A stretch of 64,000 bases of DNA, from NCBI GenBank assembly GCA_028023455.1, contig JAQFVV010012495.1, positions 4,091,016-4,155,015 of the forward strand. Reading direction: 5' to 3'. This DNA is from Epiperipatus broadwayi. Taxonomy: Eukaryota; Onychophora; Udeonychophora; Euonychophora; Peripatidae. How positions within the stretch are numbered: position 1 is the first letter of the stretch; every line of letters starts with the position of its first letter. Below, in pieces: positions 1 through 12,587 of this stretch. Under the pieces are notes generated by a model. That model was given only the letters and a program-made list of their open reading frames with translations, searched no databases and was not told the DNA's origin. Position numbers and translations under genes: made by a program.

Positions 1-815
1 GATCTTAAGGATTGCTTGAGATATTCTTTTCTGTTAAGCTATGCTGATGACTGTAAGATTTTTAGAAGAATTATGTCAGTTAACGATTGTGTTCTCCTTC
101 AGAAGGATATTGATAACTTTAGTGCTTGGTGTGAGTCAAATAATATGACAGTTAATTTTGATAAATGCTCCTTTGTTTCTTATTCCAAAAAATCTGAAGT
201 TTTACAATTTTGTTATTATATCAATTCTCATAAAATTATTTCAGTTAAATGCCAAAAAGATCTTGGAATTATGTTTTCTTATAATGGATCTTTTACTCCT
301 CATCTTGAAATGATTGTTGGTAAGGCTTTTAAGGTTATGGGTGCCATTCTTAGACATGGTTATCAGTTCAGTAATGATACTAAACGGAAATTGTTTTTTT
401 CATTGGTTCTTCCTATTATTGAATATGGTTCAATAATTTGGAACCCTAGTTCTTTGCAAGGATGTAACTTGTTGCAGTCTATTTCAAAGAAGTTTTTCAA
501 ATATGTTTTTGGGAGGGTAAAATGATTAATCTTTCATCAAGACGAAAGTATAGGGATTTGAAATATTTTTATAAAATTATTAATAAACAAGTTATTTTAT
601 TAGATATAGTTTCAACTATCTCAATTAGGTCTTTGAGTTATGATACTAGGTCTACTTGTGTATATCAGATTCAAACATGTCGTTCTAATATTCTTAAATT
701 TTCTCCTTTATTTAGGTTATCCTCTTTATATAATCAGATTGGGAGTAACCTTAATCTGTGTGACATTGATTATAAAAAATTTTGTAATCTTATTAAACTG
801 AAATGTTATGTTTGA
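1..815 (+). pseudogene. LINE ORF2 3' part: reverse transcriptase palm to C-terminus, broken by one frameshift
   Basis: The frame is open from the left edge of the window (Asp-Leu-Lys-Asp-Cys before the first listed codon), so the element continues outside. The catalytic box Tyr-Ala-Asp-Asp lies at 43-54, followed by the usual pattern of this clade: a Leu-Gln-x-Asp-Ile-Asp stretch, a Trp-Cys-x-x-Asn-x-Met helix, Val-Asn-x-x-Lys-Cys, Asp-Leu-Gly-Ile-Met, and later Pro-Ile-Ile-Glu-Tyr-Gly-Ser-Ile-Ile-Trp-Asn-Pro. The frame stops at 523-525 and a second frame overlapping it by 4 bases (522-815) carries on the C-terminal tail, so there is a single frameshift. The pattern resembles the Jockey/R1-like LINEs frequent in insects such as aphids, from memory only. 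It would have copied its RNA at a nicked genomic site; this copy cannot. Confidence 0.8.
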
Positions 816-960
816 TTTTGTCTTTTAAATTTTACTTTATTATGTATACATTTATATTTTCATTTTATGCTACATGTTTTATTTTCACTTTTATTGTATG
901 TGCAAACTGTAATTGGTTTTATGCTGTTGTTTAACACTTAAATAAATGAATTGAATTATT
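1..960 (+). mobile_element. non-LTR retrotransposon 3' end with short repeated tail
   Basis: Extends the ORF2 remnant through an A+T-rich 3' untranslated region of about 145 bases. It closes near 940-960 in an AAATAAATGAATTGAATTATT-type end, which looks like a signal/short tandem tail rather than a long poly(A). The 5' boundary is outside the window, so truncation cannot be judged. Confidence 0.6.
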
Positions 961-1437
961 ACGTATTTGTGTAAATTGTATTTTAGTAGCAGTTTTAATA
1001 TTAAAATTATTTGTAACTTAGTTATATATTTTTTGTTAATTAAACTAGCTTTGGTTTTAATTTTATATTTATTGCAGCTTTTTTATTTTTGTGATTATCA
1101 TAATTTTTGGCCAAGCATTAAACTATTTTAGACAAATTTAGATTTTAAATTGGTTTAGGGAAAGTGAAACTTATTGTCTACTGTGTTTTATGTAGCATCT
1201 GTAATCATTAATAGTTCAACATGAGCAGTGATTCTTTAGTTTAACTTTTAAATAAATTTTAAATTTTTTTTATGCAATATCACTTTTTTTTACCAAATAT
1301 AATCAACTCCTTTAATAAAATCTTCCAAAAAAAATTGTTGATACTAAAAAGTATCTAATAATAAACATTATATCTGAATAGAAACCATATTCTTGATTAA
1401 TATAAGACAGCATCAGCCTTTTATATTTTTTATTTAG
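961..1437. other. A+T-rich stretch, nothing recognised
   Basis: Long T and A runs, no open frame of note, no inverted repeat seen by eye. Confidence 0.4.
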
Positions 1438-1541
1438 AAACTACCTTGCATGATTTGGCATCTGACTTGGGATTGGGAGGTCCTGGAATCAATTCTGGTG
1501 CATTCAAGTCTGAAATTATAACTTCTTTTGAAGTCCCAAAA
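1438..1541 (+). other. possible exon of an unknown gene
   Basis: A patch with clearly higher G+C than its surroundings stands between a good acceptor (pyrimidine-rich tract ending in TTTAG at 1433-1437) and a weak GT at 1542. On the plus strand it reads about 34 residues without a stop, including Leu-Ala-Ser-Asp-Leu-Gly-Leu-Gly-Gly-Pro-Gly-Ile-Asn. The minus strand is also open over most of it and ends at a fair donor (CAAG|GTAGTT), so the strand is not settled. I do not recognise the protein. It could equally be a fragment of an unrecognised repeat. Confidence 0.2.
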
Positions 1542-1944
1542 GTTATATGCCTTTTCTATTTTATATATAAACTTTATCTTTTGTTTTACTGCTTAATTCT
1601 AATTTTTGTTAATCATTATAAAGCAATCTACTTTTGGTGTTAAAATACATTTCAATTAAATAAGAATTTTAATAAAAATCATTCTTTTATTTGCTATTAA
1701 TAATCCTATATATTTTATTGAATCATTTATCTTTTTCTCTCTTTTTTAAACTTCGACCATTTTATATAACCTTTCTCAAAAATAATGTTTATATATATAT
1801 ATTTTAATACTATTTCACATTTACAATTAAAAAATAATTGTACTAATATATTCAACAATACTTAAACATTATGATAATTGTACAGATATGAACTGACTGA
1901 TTCAATCACAATGCATTTTGGGAGTCACTTTTTTTTAATCAATG

Positions 1945-2022
1945 GCTATAAACCCTCCATACAATCTTATCATTGCAGCTGTTATTGTTATGTGATTATT
2001 CATATGATACAGGAACATCAGT
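1945..2022 (+). repeat. fragment of the RTE element's 5' untranslated region
   Basis: The bases around 1970-2022 (TTGCAGCTGTTATT then TGTGATTATTCATAT) match the 5' leader of the full-length RTE at 22872-26165 (minus strand, near 26025-26055) and of the copy at 33752-37595 (near 33855-33885). No coding part of that element follows here, so this is an isolated leader fragment. Confidence 0.5.
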
Positions 2023-2271
2023 GGGAAAAACTTAACGGATTTTTATCTATAAATTTTAAATTAAAAAATATTACCAATTTTCTTCTCAATTATCTGATAA
2101 TTCTTAACTAAAACATTAGTTGAGTTTTCTTGAAATCAGGCTGAATGGGTGTATGGATGATCTTTTTAAAATATACATTTATAACTATGATAGACAAATT
2201 AATAATATTTGAAAATGGTGATAACTTAAAATAAAAAAGTATTAGAAAAAGTTTATAAAATAAATATATAT

Positions 2272-3830
2272 TGTACCGCTAGTGAAGGTTTCATAATTTT
2301 TTTTAAAAAAATATTAGTTTTAAGATTTTAAAACAAAATTTTGCAAAAACAAAAGATTGCATCATATTTTTGTATTAGAATAAAAATTCTTAGCAAGAGG
2401 GGGGAGGAGAAATCTAAAATGAAATTAGAGAAAATTTAAAACTCTTTTCCCCCCTTTCTTTGTAAAGAAAACTTTTATGATGTACAAAATAAACAAATGT
2501 GAAATCAGACTAAAATTTGGTCTGTAAAAATAAAATGTTTGTAAAACTTTCAAAAATGTAATTAATTAGTTTATTAGATTGCTGATTAAATTTTATTAAT
2601 TAAAAATAATTAAACTATCTTATTGAAGTAGTAGATGAATCTGAATGGATTAAGATTAAGGCAAATGTAAAAATCAATTAATTAAAGAAATGTAAAATTA
2701 ATTAAAAGTCAGATTCAAGTTAAGATGAAATAAAACAATGAGAGAGTTAAGATATAAAAGTTACATCTTGGTTATTGTTTATCAGCTGGGGCTACAATCT
2801 GCTAGATCATTCACCAGTTTAAATTATTATTTTCCAGTCCATACAGAATGCAGAATCCAAACAACCAGAGATCCAGATATTCAGAAATTGTAAATGCAAT
2901 AGGAAGCCAGTCATTTAATGCTGTGGTCATCATCCATGCAAAAGCCACAGATCTAGCTGTGTGCATTGCTAGATAACTTTAGGATATTTAGCTGGGCTTT
3001 AGACCCCAAAAACCTTCAACAAAAAAAATCAACTGAACCTCACCTAAACCAATGCTTGGAAGAATACCTATATTGTAAGTAAATGCTGCTGCAAAATCTC
3101 TCAAAGAATGGAAAACAAGCCCCAAAACCATTGATGGAGACCATAAAGCCAACTGGTTGGAAACTGAAAATCATAAAAACCTAGGTAAAGATACTTTTAA
3201 ATATATTCTGATCACAGTCTAGACTCTTTATTTTAAATGAATGAACTCTAATTAACAGATTATTATAACTCTAGCCTAAAGTCATTTATATTTTTCTTAT
3301 GTCAAATCTTTTATTGTTATAGTGTGTTAATTATATGTGTGTAAATAAATATTAATGTTTGCTCTAATTGTTATTTTGTCTATTTTCTCTTTCTCTCTTG
3401 TAACTGTATCACCAGTAAATTAGTGTAGAGTTATTTTATGAATAAAGTAAATGTGTTGGACCTAGAGACAGAATGTGAGCTAGTCATGGCATATTTCAAG
3501 TACTGGATTGTGTGGCTATCATCCAAAGCATGCTGATTATATAACTTATGATTGGCTGGCACCCAAGGTTGATCCTCAAAACAAATAAAATGTTTTGGAT
3601 GGCAGGGGTTTGAATCTAGCAGTTGAGGTGAACCACAGTTTAAAAATGTAACTGTGTTATGCTTTATATAGCTCGATCTGACCATGGGTATCATTGATGG
3701 CTCTGTTATCAATGGCATTCTTCCCTCTGCTTGAAGGGCTGATCAAAATATAAATTAAAAATTATGCTAAAAGATGTTTACACCCATTTAAACCCAATTA
3801 AATAAACATCTTTTAAATAGACCTGGTTTA
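2272..3830 (+). repeat. 5' LTR of family L copy 1
   Basis: Pairs base for base, with scattered differences and small indels, with 5474-7056. Shared landmarks include the AGGGGG purine run near 2400/5615, the CAACAAAAAAAATCAACTGAACC segment near 3020/6230 and the ATTGGCTGGCACC segment near 3550/6763. The divergence is visible by eye, so the insertion is not recent. An AATAAA-type signal is present several times, but I cannot choose a processing site. Confidence 0.75.
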
Positions 3831-5473
3831 AATGGTATCCAACATGGGGCCAAAGTGCCATAAATTGACCCAGCATAATTAAAGTTAAAAAAAGCAAGAT
3901 TGTAATTAAAACTGAAAAAAAAGTTTGAAACTGAAATTTAAATTAAATGCTAAATTGCATGATAAAAATTAAAATGGTGAGCCATATGAGAAAAGAAATA
4001 GATCAAAGCAAACAAACTAAAATACTAAGAATTAAAATAATTAATAATAGTTAAATATATAATGTAATTAAAAAGGAGAGAGAGAAAAGTGATCAGAAAT
4101 GATAAGTAATTTATTACTGGCAGTTTTGAGTTGGTCAAACACTTTGATTTAAAATATTTAGTCAAACACTTTGATTTAAAAGTAGAAAAAAGAATGAAAA
4201 TAAAAGAACTGCCTGACAAAGGTTAGGGGGATTTAGAGTGTATATTAACTAGATAGATTTTTTTAAAAAAAAAAAAATTATTGTACATGGATTATGATAA
4301 TAGAAAATAACATTAAATAAAATAAAATGTGTTTTTTGAAAGTTAATAATAGAAGATCATGAAATAAATATATAAATAAAATGTTTTGTTTTGAAAATTA
4401 AAATGCAAAGGTGAATAAATAAAATAAAGTTGTTGGTTTTTTTTAGAATTAGTAATGGTGATAAAAGTGTAGTTAAATGGAGGTCAATGAAATTTTTTTC
4501 TTATCATTTTGAGTAAAGTAAAATAATATTTTAGGGTAGATACATGATAATAAAGTAAGTTTTTTCTTTGTATAAAATCAAAATGCTGTGATAAAATAAA
4601 TAAATCTAAAAGAATAACTAAAGCATATAATAAATGAAATGAAATCTATAATAAAATAAATAAAATGTAAAATAATCTTTTATGTATGGATTGGGTTTGG
4701 GTTGATAGTCATGGTGAGAGTGTATAGATAAAAATCGGTTGAGAAAGGTATACTAAGTGTAGTACTGTGTGAAAATAGTATCCATAATGGGAAAAATGGG
4801 GGATAGTCCTATAGGATAAAGATCCAGTAGAGAGATTCTTGGACTAATCTAAATCACACTGGGAGAAATATTCCCAATCCCTTATCTCAAGCACACTAGA
4901 AAAATACCAGCATAAGCTGCAAATCAGTTTAGTGGGGGAAAAAAAGTTCCCAAAATTTCATAATGTCTCATTTTAGTGTAAGCTGAATGGTCAGTGGGTG
5001 AATACTGCCATTTGCAATGGCCTCCATTTTATATTCTAGGATGCAGACCCATTGGAGAAAGACATTGGCTCATTCAATCAGCTGGTAGAGAAATCCCAAC
5101 ATAGAAGTTAAAGTTTGTTGTTTTAGTGCATAAGTTGGATATAAGCCAAACATATTCTGCCATCCACTGCATTCAAACCCCTGTAAACATTGTAGAGATG
5201 CAAGTTGTCCCTGATGGTTGTCACACATGATATAATTGTTGAAATCAACATTGTGTACAGCCTCGAAAGAAGAGTAGTGGAAGAAAGGTCACCCTCTGTG
5301 CCTTATTGATCTATAGCAATTCTAAAACTTATTTGGTAGAAAAATATTGCATAAATAAAAAAAAAATCAAATAGTAAAGCTACAATAATAGTAATAATAA
5401 TAATAAACAAAATGTTAGAGCTAAAATGTGTCAAACAGTTGCATTTACCTTTCAAACGGAGGGGTGTGTGTAA
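3831..5473 (+). other. internal region of family L copy 1, no intact gene
   Basis: Holds the PBS (3833-3851), a short direct duplication of GTCAAACACTTTGATTTAAAA (4133-4153 and 4161-4181), long A+T-rich runs, and at 4830-5290 a less A+T-rich block. That block is alignable with 19440-19860 of copy 2 (shared CCATTTGCAATGGCC / CCATCTGCAGTGACC landmark). In copy 1 the antisense frame found in copy 2 is broken by stops. Confidence 0.55.
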
Positions 5474-7056
5474 TGTACCACTACTGAATAAATAGCATTA
5501 CATGTTTCTTTTTTTTAAAAAAATATACTAGTTTTAAGATTTTTACAATGAAATTTTGCAAAAGCAAAAGATTGTGTCATATTTTTCTATTAGAATAAAA
5601 CTTTTTAGCAAAAGGGGGAGGGAGAAAAATCTAAAATAGAATTAGAGAAAAGTTAAAACTCTTTTTCTCTCTCTCTTTGTAAAGAAAGGTTTTATAATGT
5701 ATAAAATAAACAAATTGTGAAATCAGACTAAAATTTAGTCTGTAAAAATAAAATGTTTGTAAAAATTGCAAAAATGTAATTAATTAGTTTATAAGATTGC
5801 TGATTAAATTGTATTAATTAAAAAACAGTTAACTATCTTATCGAGGTAGTAGAAGAATCTGAATGGATTAAGATTAAGGCAAATGTAAAAATCAATTATT
5901 TAAAGAAATGTAAAATTAATTAAAAGACAGATTCAAGTCAAAATAAAATAAAGCAATGAGAGAGTTAAGATATAAAAGTTACATCTTGATTATTGTTCAT
6001 CAGTCAGGCTGTAATTTGCTAGATGTCATTCATCAGTTCAGATTATTATTATCCAGTTCAGATAGAATTCAGAATCCAAACTATCAGAGATCCAGATATT
6101 CAGAAACTGTAAATGCAGTAGTAAGCCAGTCAGTTATTGTTGCAGTCAATATCCATGGAAAATCTGCAGAACTAACATGTGTTACTAGACAACTTTAGGA
6201 TATTAGACTGGGCTTCAGGCCCCAAAAACCCTCAACAAAAAAAAATCAACTGAACCTTGCCTGAACCAATCCCCAGAATAATGCCTAGATTGTAAGTGAA
6301 TACTGCCACAAACTCTCTTCTATTGTCAATATAAAGAATAGAAAACAAGCCCTGGAACCATTGATGGAGCTCACAAAGCCAACCAGTTGGAAACTGACAA
6401 GCATAAAAACCTAGGTAAAGATACTTTTAAATATATTTTGATCACAGTCTAGGCTCTTTATTTTAAATGAATAAACTTTAATTAATGGACTATTGTAACT
6501 ATAGCCTAAAGTCATTCGTTATTGTTATAGTGTGTTAAATATATGTGTATGTAAATAAATAATAATGTTTGTTCTAATTGTTATTTTGTTTATTTTCTCT
6601 TTCTCTCTTGTCATTGCATCACCAGTAAATTATCATAGCATTATTTTATTAGTAACGTAAATGTGCTGGACCCTGAGACAGAGTTTGAGTTAGTCATGAG
6701 ATATTTCAAGTGCTGAATTGTGTGCTTGTCATCTGAAGCATGCTGATTATATAACTTATGATTGGCTAGCACCTAAGGTTGATTTTCAAAACAAATAAAA
6801 TGCTTTGGATGGCAGAGGTTTGAATCTAGCAGATAAGTGGGGCCACAGTCTGGAAATGTGATCATGTTATGCTTTCTATAGCTTGATCTTACCATGAGTA
6901 TTATTTATGGCTCTGCTATTGATGATATTCTCCCCTCTGCTCAAAAGGCCAATCCATTCTTGTAATATTAAAAATATAAACTAAAAATTATATTAAAAAG
7001 TGTTTAAACCCATTTAACCCCAATTAAATAAAGCATCTTTTAAGCAGACCAGTTCA
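5474..7056 (+). repeat. 3' LTR of family L copy 1
   Basis: Counterpart of 2272-3830. It follows the purine tract and ends in ...GACCAGTTCA before an ATATATATA flank. In both 3' LTRs of the family the bases TGTAA stand between the purine tract and TGTACC, whereas both 5' LTRs begin with TGTACC directly, so the exact first base is uncertain by 5. Confidence 0.75.
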
Positions 7057-8972
7057 ATATATATAAACACTCCTGACAACATAAAATCATATACTGAATA
7101 CCCATTAATTAAATTCAAGTTAAATAAAAAGTTTCTATTTATTAGATAGTCTTTTCTTTGTAGAGTTTCTCTCGTCTAGTTATATTTAACTCTTTTATAT
7201 TCTTGGAAGGTATTATGTGATCCAATTTAATTGTAATGTCTTTGTCTTTGTTATTATAATTAATGCATTAACTAAAGAATTAGTACTATTATAATTATTT
7301 GTCATCTATATTTTATAACAAATATATTAATCATTTTTTTACAAACAATTTATTTATTTAATTTTTCTTGTTAATTTTTATCTTTCTCTCCTCTTCTCAC
7401 TTTTTACTTATTAGTATCATTTTTTTAAAAAAAAGTGAAATCTTTTTCATTACCGATTAGGAGTGGGGTGATATTCTGACACTCATAAATGTTATCAAAA
7501 ATTAACTGTATACAGTTACTGCAATGCTAGCAATGTTATTGTGATACAATACATTCAAATGATGTCTAAGTCTAGATATACAATATATATATATTGTACC
7601 GGTGGAAAAACCTCCACCACCTAAACTGCAAGTCGGATCCAAACTCAGCTGAAACAAACTGAATTCAAACCCAACTCACCAGCTCAGATCAATGGATAAT
7701 CTAAATTGACAGCACAGTGCTATGTGCCAAGAAATTAGCTCAACGGTTGATGATGATTAGAGACCACTGAACTGACACTAATATCAGGTAATAAACTAAC
7801 TAAAGATAATTTTAAGTCAAAGCATATGTATATGTTTGGGTTGCCAACACAGACAGCGAGCATTAACATTAAAATAATTATTGAATAAAAAAATTAAGAA
7901 ACCAAGTGTGTTTATAAAATATTTTAATGATAATAGTAATAGTTTTGTTCAATTTTTAAATGATGACTATATTGATTACCTCTAGTCCTTAAACAGAGTT
8001 TATAATTATAATAAGAATGGCAGTTCCTATTATATGCCAACAAGTATTATGCAATATTATGGAAGTCTATATGTCTATGCCCCCAACAAGAAAATAAAGG
8101 CAGATAAAGGTATTCAGTTGTGAAGGAAATTATTATTCTAATTTAATACGAAAGAATGTGAGATTTATTTTCACATTAGCAAATCCAATCATGAAGAGCA
8201 AGATACGTATTTAGGGCATAACTTTAACCTTTATTAGAAAACTGAGAAATTGTCTGAACTTTAATGAAATCATTTCATCACAAATTACGAGTATAAGTGC
8301 GGGCTTTACTGGAACAGAGAGGTAACAGGAGCTGATGAATTATGAGCTATAAAATGAACATGAAAGATAATAGCTTTTCGGTGATTTAAGTAGTTTGGCG
8401 GCTTGTATTTTACAAGTCTTACTGCCCTTTTTGGAGATGTGGAACATGGGGAAAGCCAGGCCAAGTCATAGCTGTGAACCTTTGGTGTTCCAAATATAAT
8501 ATAAGCGGGGGAGGAAGTGCTTTCTTCCTCTATAATTTACAATAACAGTAATATCACCACTGACAAGCTTATGGAGTGGAAGATTGCCCTACATCAGCAA
8601 CATTTGAAGATGATGACTTGATAGTCACTGTTTGAATAATAAAACCCAATTTATTATAGAATGCTCTACGTGATGACTTGATCAAATTAATTAAAGTCAA
8701 ACAAGCTTTTAACTAAAACTATTTTAAAGCATTTATAAAATTACATTAATTATGCCCTAAACATCGTGCTCTCCCTGAATCTTAATAGAAAGTAATAGAA
8801 ATTTGAATTAGAATATATTTATTTGATTCCTTTATCGACCCTTCTGCAAAAACATTTTAAGATCATAAATATGGGTATATAAACATGTATAAATTAGATA
8901 AAGGAGCTGGGGACATAGGTTAGAATTGGAGCTAATAATTTATTATTAGCCAATTATAAAAATAACAAACAT
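7057..8972. other. no gene seen; two less A+T-rich patches of unknown origin
   Basis: At 7595 a TGTACC again follows an ATATATAT tract, as at the start of both family L LTRs, and a less A+T-rich patch (7600-7800) follows; it may be a diverged solo LTR, but I cannot align it confidently. At 8300-8620 a second patch includes a small G-rich hairpin (GGAGGAAGTGC...TTCTTCCTC, near 8510). Short inverted copies of TTTAGGGCATAA occur at 8213-8224 and 8752-8763. Confidence 0.35.
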
Positions 8973-9115
8973 TTAATAATTTCTTTCGACTCGATGATTG
9001 ATAGAACTGTATAAATCTAGTTCTAATGGGTGAGAATTACTATCAGACTTAATATTATATTATTTGCATAAGATGGATGAAACAAAGGAGCTCATCGAGT
9101 CAAAGGATTATTGGC
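8973..9115. repeat. small inverted-repeat element
   Basis: Arms of about 25 bases, AATAATTTCTTTCGACTCGATGA at the left and its imperfect complement TCATCGAGTCAAAGGATTATT at the right, enclose about 95 bases. This looks like a MITE or the ends of a small DNA element. No target duplication could be picked out. Confidence 0.45.
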
Positions 9116-12100
9116 ATATAATTAAAAATAAATGACATTAATAAATCACCCAATCAACATATATAATACAGTAAATGAACCGCCATTGTAAGAAAGAAAA
9201 ATTAAATCTAAGAACTAGAGATTGAGAGAATTACTATATAATTTAAAATAGCATAGATAAAAGAAAGTTTTGTACAGATTGTTACATTAATAAATGAGAA
9301 GAGCTTTTAAAGGAAGTGTAAAGTAAAGTTTGGAAACTGGCCAGAAAGTTACAGTTCATTATGGAAATATATTACCATTTCTTCCAGGGCTGGTTCCTTA
9401 GTTTACATGTCTGAATTGGTAAAACATAGGCGTGCATTTGGTAAATTACTTGAACAGCATTTTGATTGATTTTGTCATGATTTTGGCAGCATGATTGGTC
9501 CGGAAAAGGTTTAGCAACTTCATTGAAGATTTTCAGGGGACTTCAGGCACAGTAGCCAGATTCCTAATGTTTAGCCCCTCACCATGATAGAAACACTATT
9601 TAAATTCATAATTTTAAAAATGCACAGAGTTTAATGGCACTTCTCTAAAACAAAGATGGCTTCTCCTTCTCCAAACTTTTCAGAGCTATTTATATTGTGT
9701 CTGATGCCTTCGGGCTAGCACTTCTTTCATTTTTAATGTTACAAGTTTCTATTAATTTATTTTAGATACATTCCTTCGATAAGGCCTTCAAACTTATTAA
9801 CTCTGAATTCATTTTCTAATTAGAAAATGAATTTATAAAACTAAAAAGCAATTTTAATTGGGAACCGTCCTTACATTTTAAATTATTATCTTTGCTAATT
9901 AATAAAACTTTCCCCATTGTCTTTGGAAAGGGATAATCTGAAAGCTTATCGAAAGAATGTAGCTTTTAATCACTAAAATTTTAACAAATTATTTAAAAGT
10001 AAAATAAAACATTCCTGATGCAATGAAACTTTAGAACAAATATATATATTTAAATATTTATTAATATATACGCCCAATCCATGCAGTTATAATATATATA
10101 AATTCATGAATAATTTTATCATGAATCTATTAATAGCATTGATTAATTTAAACCTTAAACTAGTTAATTTTAACACACATTTATATAATAGTTTTCCTTT
10201 AAGAAAACTAGTGTGGATCGACCATATAAAGCCTCATTGCATCAGAAATTTAAGGTTAGTACTAGGGTTTGAAGCAGGCTTATGGCTAGATGTCATGAAG
10301 CTAGGATCGAACTCAGATCTGACTGCTTCAATATATGCATGATAATAAATACATACAGCCTTAAATAAACAATCAATTATTTATTTACATATTTGTGACA
10401 AGATTATGGACAAATAAATTGTATTGGATATTTGACCATTATAGTAACATAAAGCCTTACTTCCCGAGGAAGACATATAAAATGGTCGAAATGTAATAAA
10501 CAATATGAATCAATAAAATAAAAATAAATAAAAATTAAATTTTTATTTAATTAACACTGATTTTTTTAAAAAGGCAAATAATATTATGAAGTTTAAATGG
10601 AAGAATTTTGAAATAAAATTTAAAAAAAAAAGTAATCTATATATTAACTATGTTTCCTGTGGTTAATTTTTTTCAAAATAATATTTAAAAGTTTATAATT
10701 TTTATAATGAGCAGTCTAAACTTTATCTTATTTACTTTAAATGTTATATTTTAGAGGATAAGGCAGTTTAACTTATTAAATAACATCATCTGAGATTGGA
10801 AATGTTTTTTATAACAATATTATAATTTTTAATTCAGAAAATATTTATCAATTTAGCATTGAATGCAAATTACATTGGGCAAGATTTCCATTTTTCACAT
10901 TCATAAAATCTAATAAATTTTTAAGTTATATATAATAAAGTTCTTTAGAATAGTTTGTATTTATTTGTGGTACCAAGATATATGTGTAAGAAATAAAAAT
11001 TCTCAAAATTCAATATTTTTAAAAATTATGTTGATTTAATTTTACTATTACTGACATTATAAATGATTTTGCAGAATTAGAAATACAATCTGAAAAAAAA
11101 AGTTTTATATTGAATGTGATAAATTAAACAATTAAATTAAGGTGATCTTTTATATGTGCTATTACACTCAAATATTTTAAGCCAGCCTAACTGCTATTAA
11201 TTGTTTTCGGAGCTCTCTGCCACATACCACTATCAAAATCAAGACATGTTCATTTTATACCCATTGATACTATATAGTAACATAAAACAGCCTTTATACA
11301 ACCACTGCAAAGCAGGCCTCTCAAACAAGTCATCCTAGAAGAACAATGAAAGAAAAAGTAATTCTTACTTGCCCTGACAATTGCGGGGTGATGAGGTTTT
11401 GAATAGTTATCCAAAAATATTTAGATATCTATTTACTGGCCAATACTAAATTTTTATTTAACTTATTCATTGCCTGGCTATTTTAAATAAAAATTTTAAA
11501 CGGATTTAAAAAATTTCAAGTTTCCTAAGTTCAAATTTGAACCTAGGTCACAGGCCCAACAGATGAATATACTATTTTTATGCTACATACTTTTATAAAT
11601 AAAAACCAATTATTTTATTTATCTATAATATTTTTATTAATTTTTGATGTTAAGTCATTAACTATTTGTTTAGATTATAGTTAATCACTTTAATTATATC
11701 TGTACTTGTACATTTTAATACTTTGTGCATTTTTTACACAACAGTGTCTGAAAGTACTGTTAGGAATCATGATGGCAAATAATTGAGCTTCCAGAAAAGC
11801 AAACATTTAAAATAAATACATCAGAAACCTGTTTGCAGTATCGCAAAAAAATTAATCAAATTAATTACAATTACTAAAATGTTGACTTCTCGAAGTACTG
11901 AAAGATTATTTATTCCGAGTTAGGTGCTCATCAGTCCAAAAACTTCTACTCTTGACCAGCAGAAGAAGTAGCTTGTATTCAGAAATAAGAACAATTAGAA
12001 ACAGTGAAATTTACATACAATATAAAAGAAATGATAATAAACAGCCAAACCAACACTTTTCAAAGTGAGGCTTTTTATTATTATTAATTTACTACTGGAA

Positions 12101-12587
12101 TAAAAAATACTGAAATAATAATAGATAAAAATAGCAGTGAAACGTGCATACAATATAAAAGAAATGATAATAAACTATCAAACTGTCACATTTCAAATTG
12201 AGACATTTATTAAGTTGTTATTGGAATGGAGGATAATCTTTTAATTAAGTCAGTAAAATTCAACATAAGTATTTTAAAAAACAATCTACACAAACAGGTT
12301 CTACTTAAATAAGGCTCTAACCCTAAATTAGTACATGTGTCTTGACTACAGGTTCTATAAAGTGATTTAAAGCCAAACACAAAATATGCTCAACTCTACA
12401 AATATTTATTCTATTGAAATAGTGACAGTAATAGTCTTTAAAAAAAACTAATATATGATCATTAAGCAAGAAGAAGATGAGTCTGTCCATTGGAAACATT
12501 TTAACATTATCTTGCAGTGTGTCATAAAAAAGACAGAACCCACAGAACCTCCAATCAGTAATGTCCCTAAAGTTGATCAACTGAGTA
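9116..12587. other. no gene seen
   Basis: A less A+T-rich patch at 9330-9640 and another at 10200-10340 are unrecognised; the second has a GGATCGAACTC resembling a Pol III B box (10309-10319), without a convincing A box. A perfect 24-base palindrome lies near 9811-9834. The rest is A+T-rich. Confidence 0.35.

Larger units (their letters stand above)
2272..7056 (+). mobile_element. LTR retrotransposon without pol (copy 1 of family L)
   Basis: Two long direct repeats (2272-3830 and 5474-7056, about 1.56 and 1.58 kb) flank 1.64 kb of internal DNA. A primer-binding site follows the left repeat at 3833, TGGTATCCAACATGGGGCC, which resembles the lysine-tRNA type TGG(CGCCC)AACGTGGGGC with C-to-T decay. 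A purine tract (AAACGGAGGGG) precedes the right repeat at 5455. The left repeat starts TGTACC right after an ATATAT tract and the right repeat ends GTTCA followed by ATATATATA, so the target was a TA run. No protease, reverse transcriptase or integrase is visible, which makes it non-autonomous or internally deleted. Orientation follows from PBS and purine tract. Confidence 0.75.

Noticed and set aside
3431-3718. Minus-strand 95-codon frame
   Set aside because: Entirely within the 5' LTR of family L and not conserved in the other LTRs.
5956-6198. 80-codon frame
   Set aside because: Lies within the 3' LTR of family L; the same stretch of the 5' LTR has stops, and the DNA is LTR sequence.
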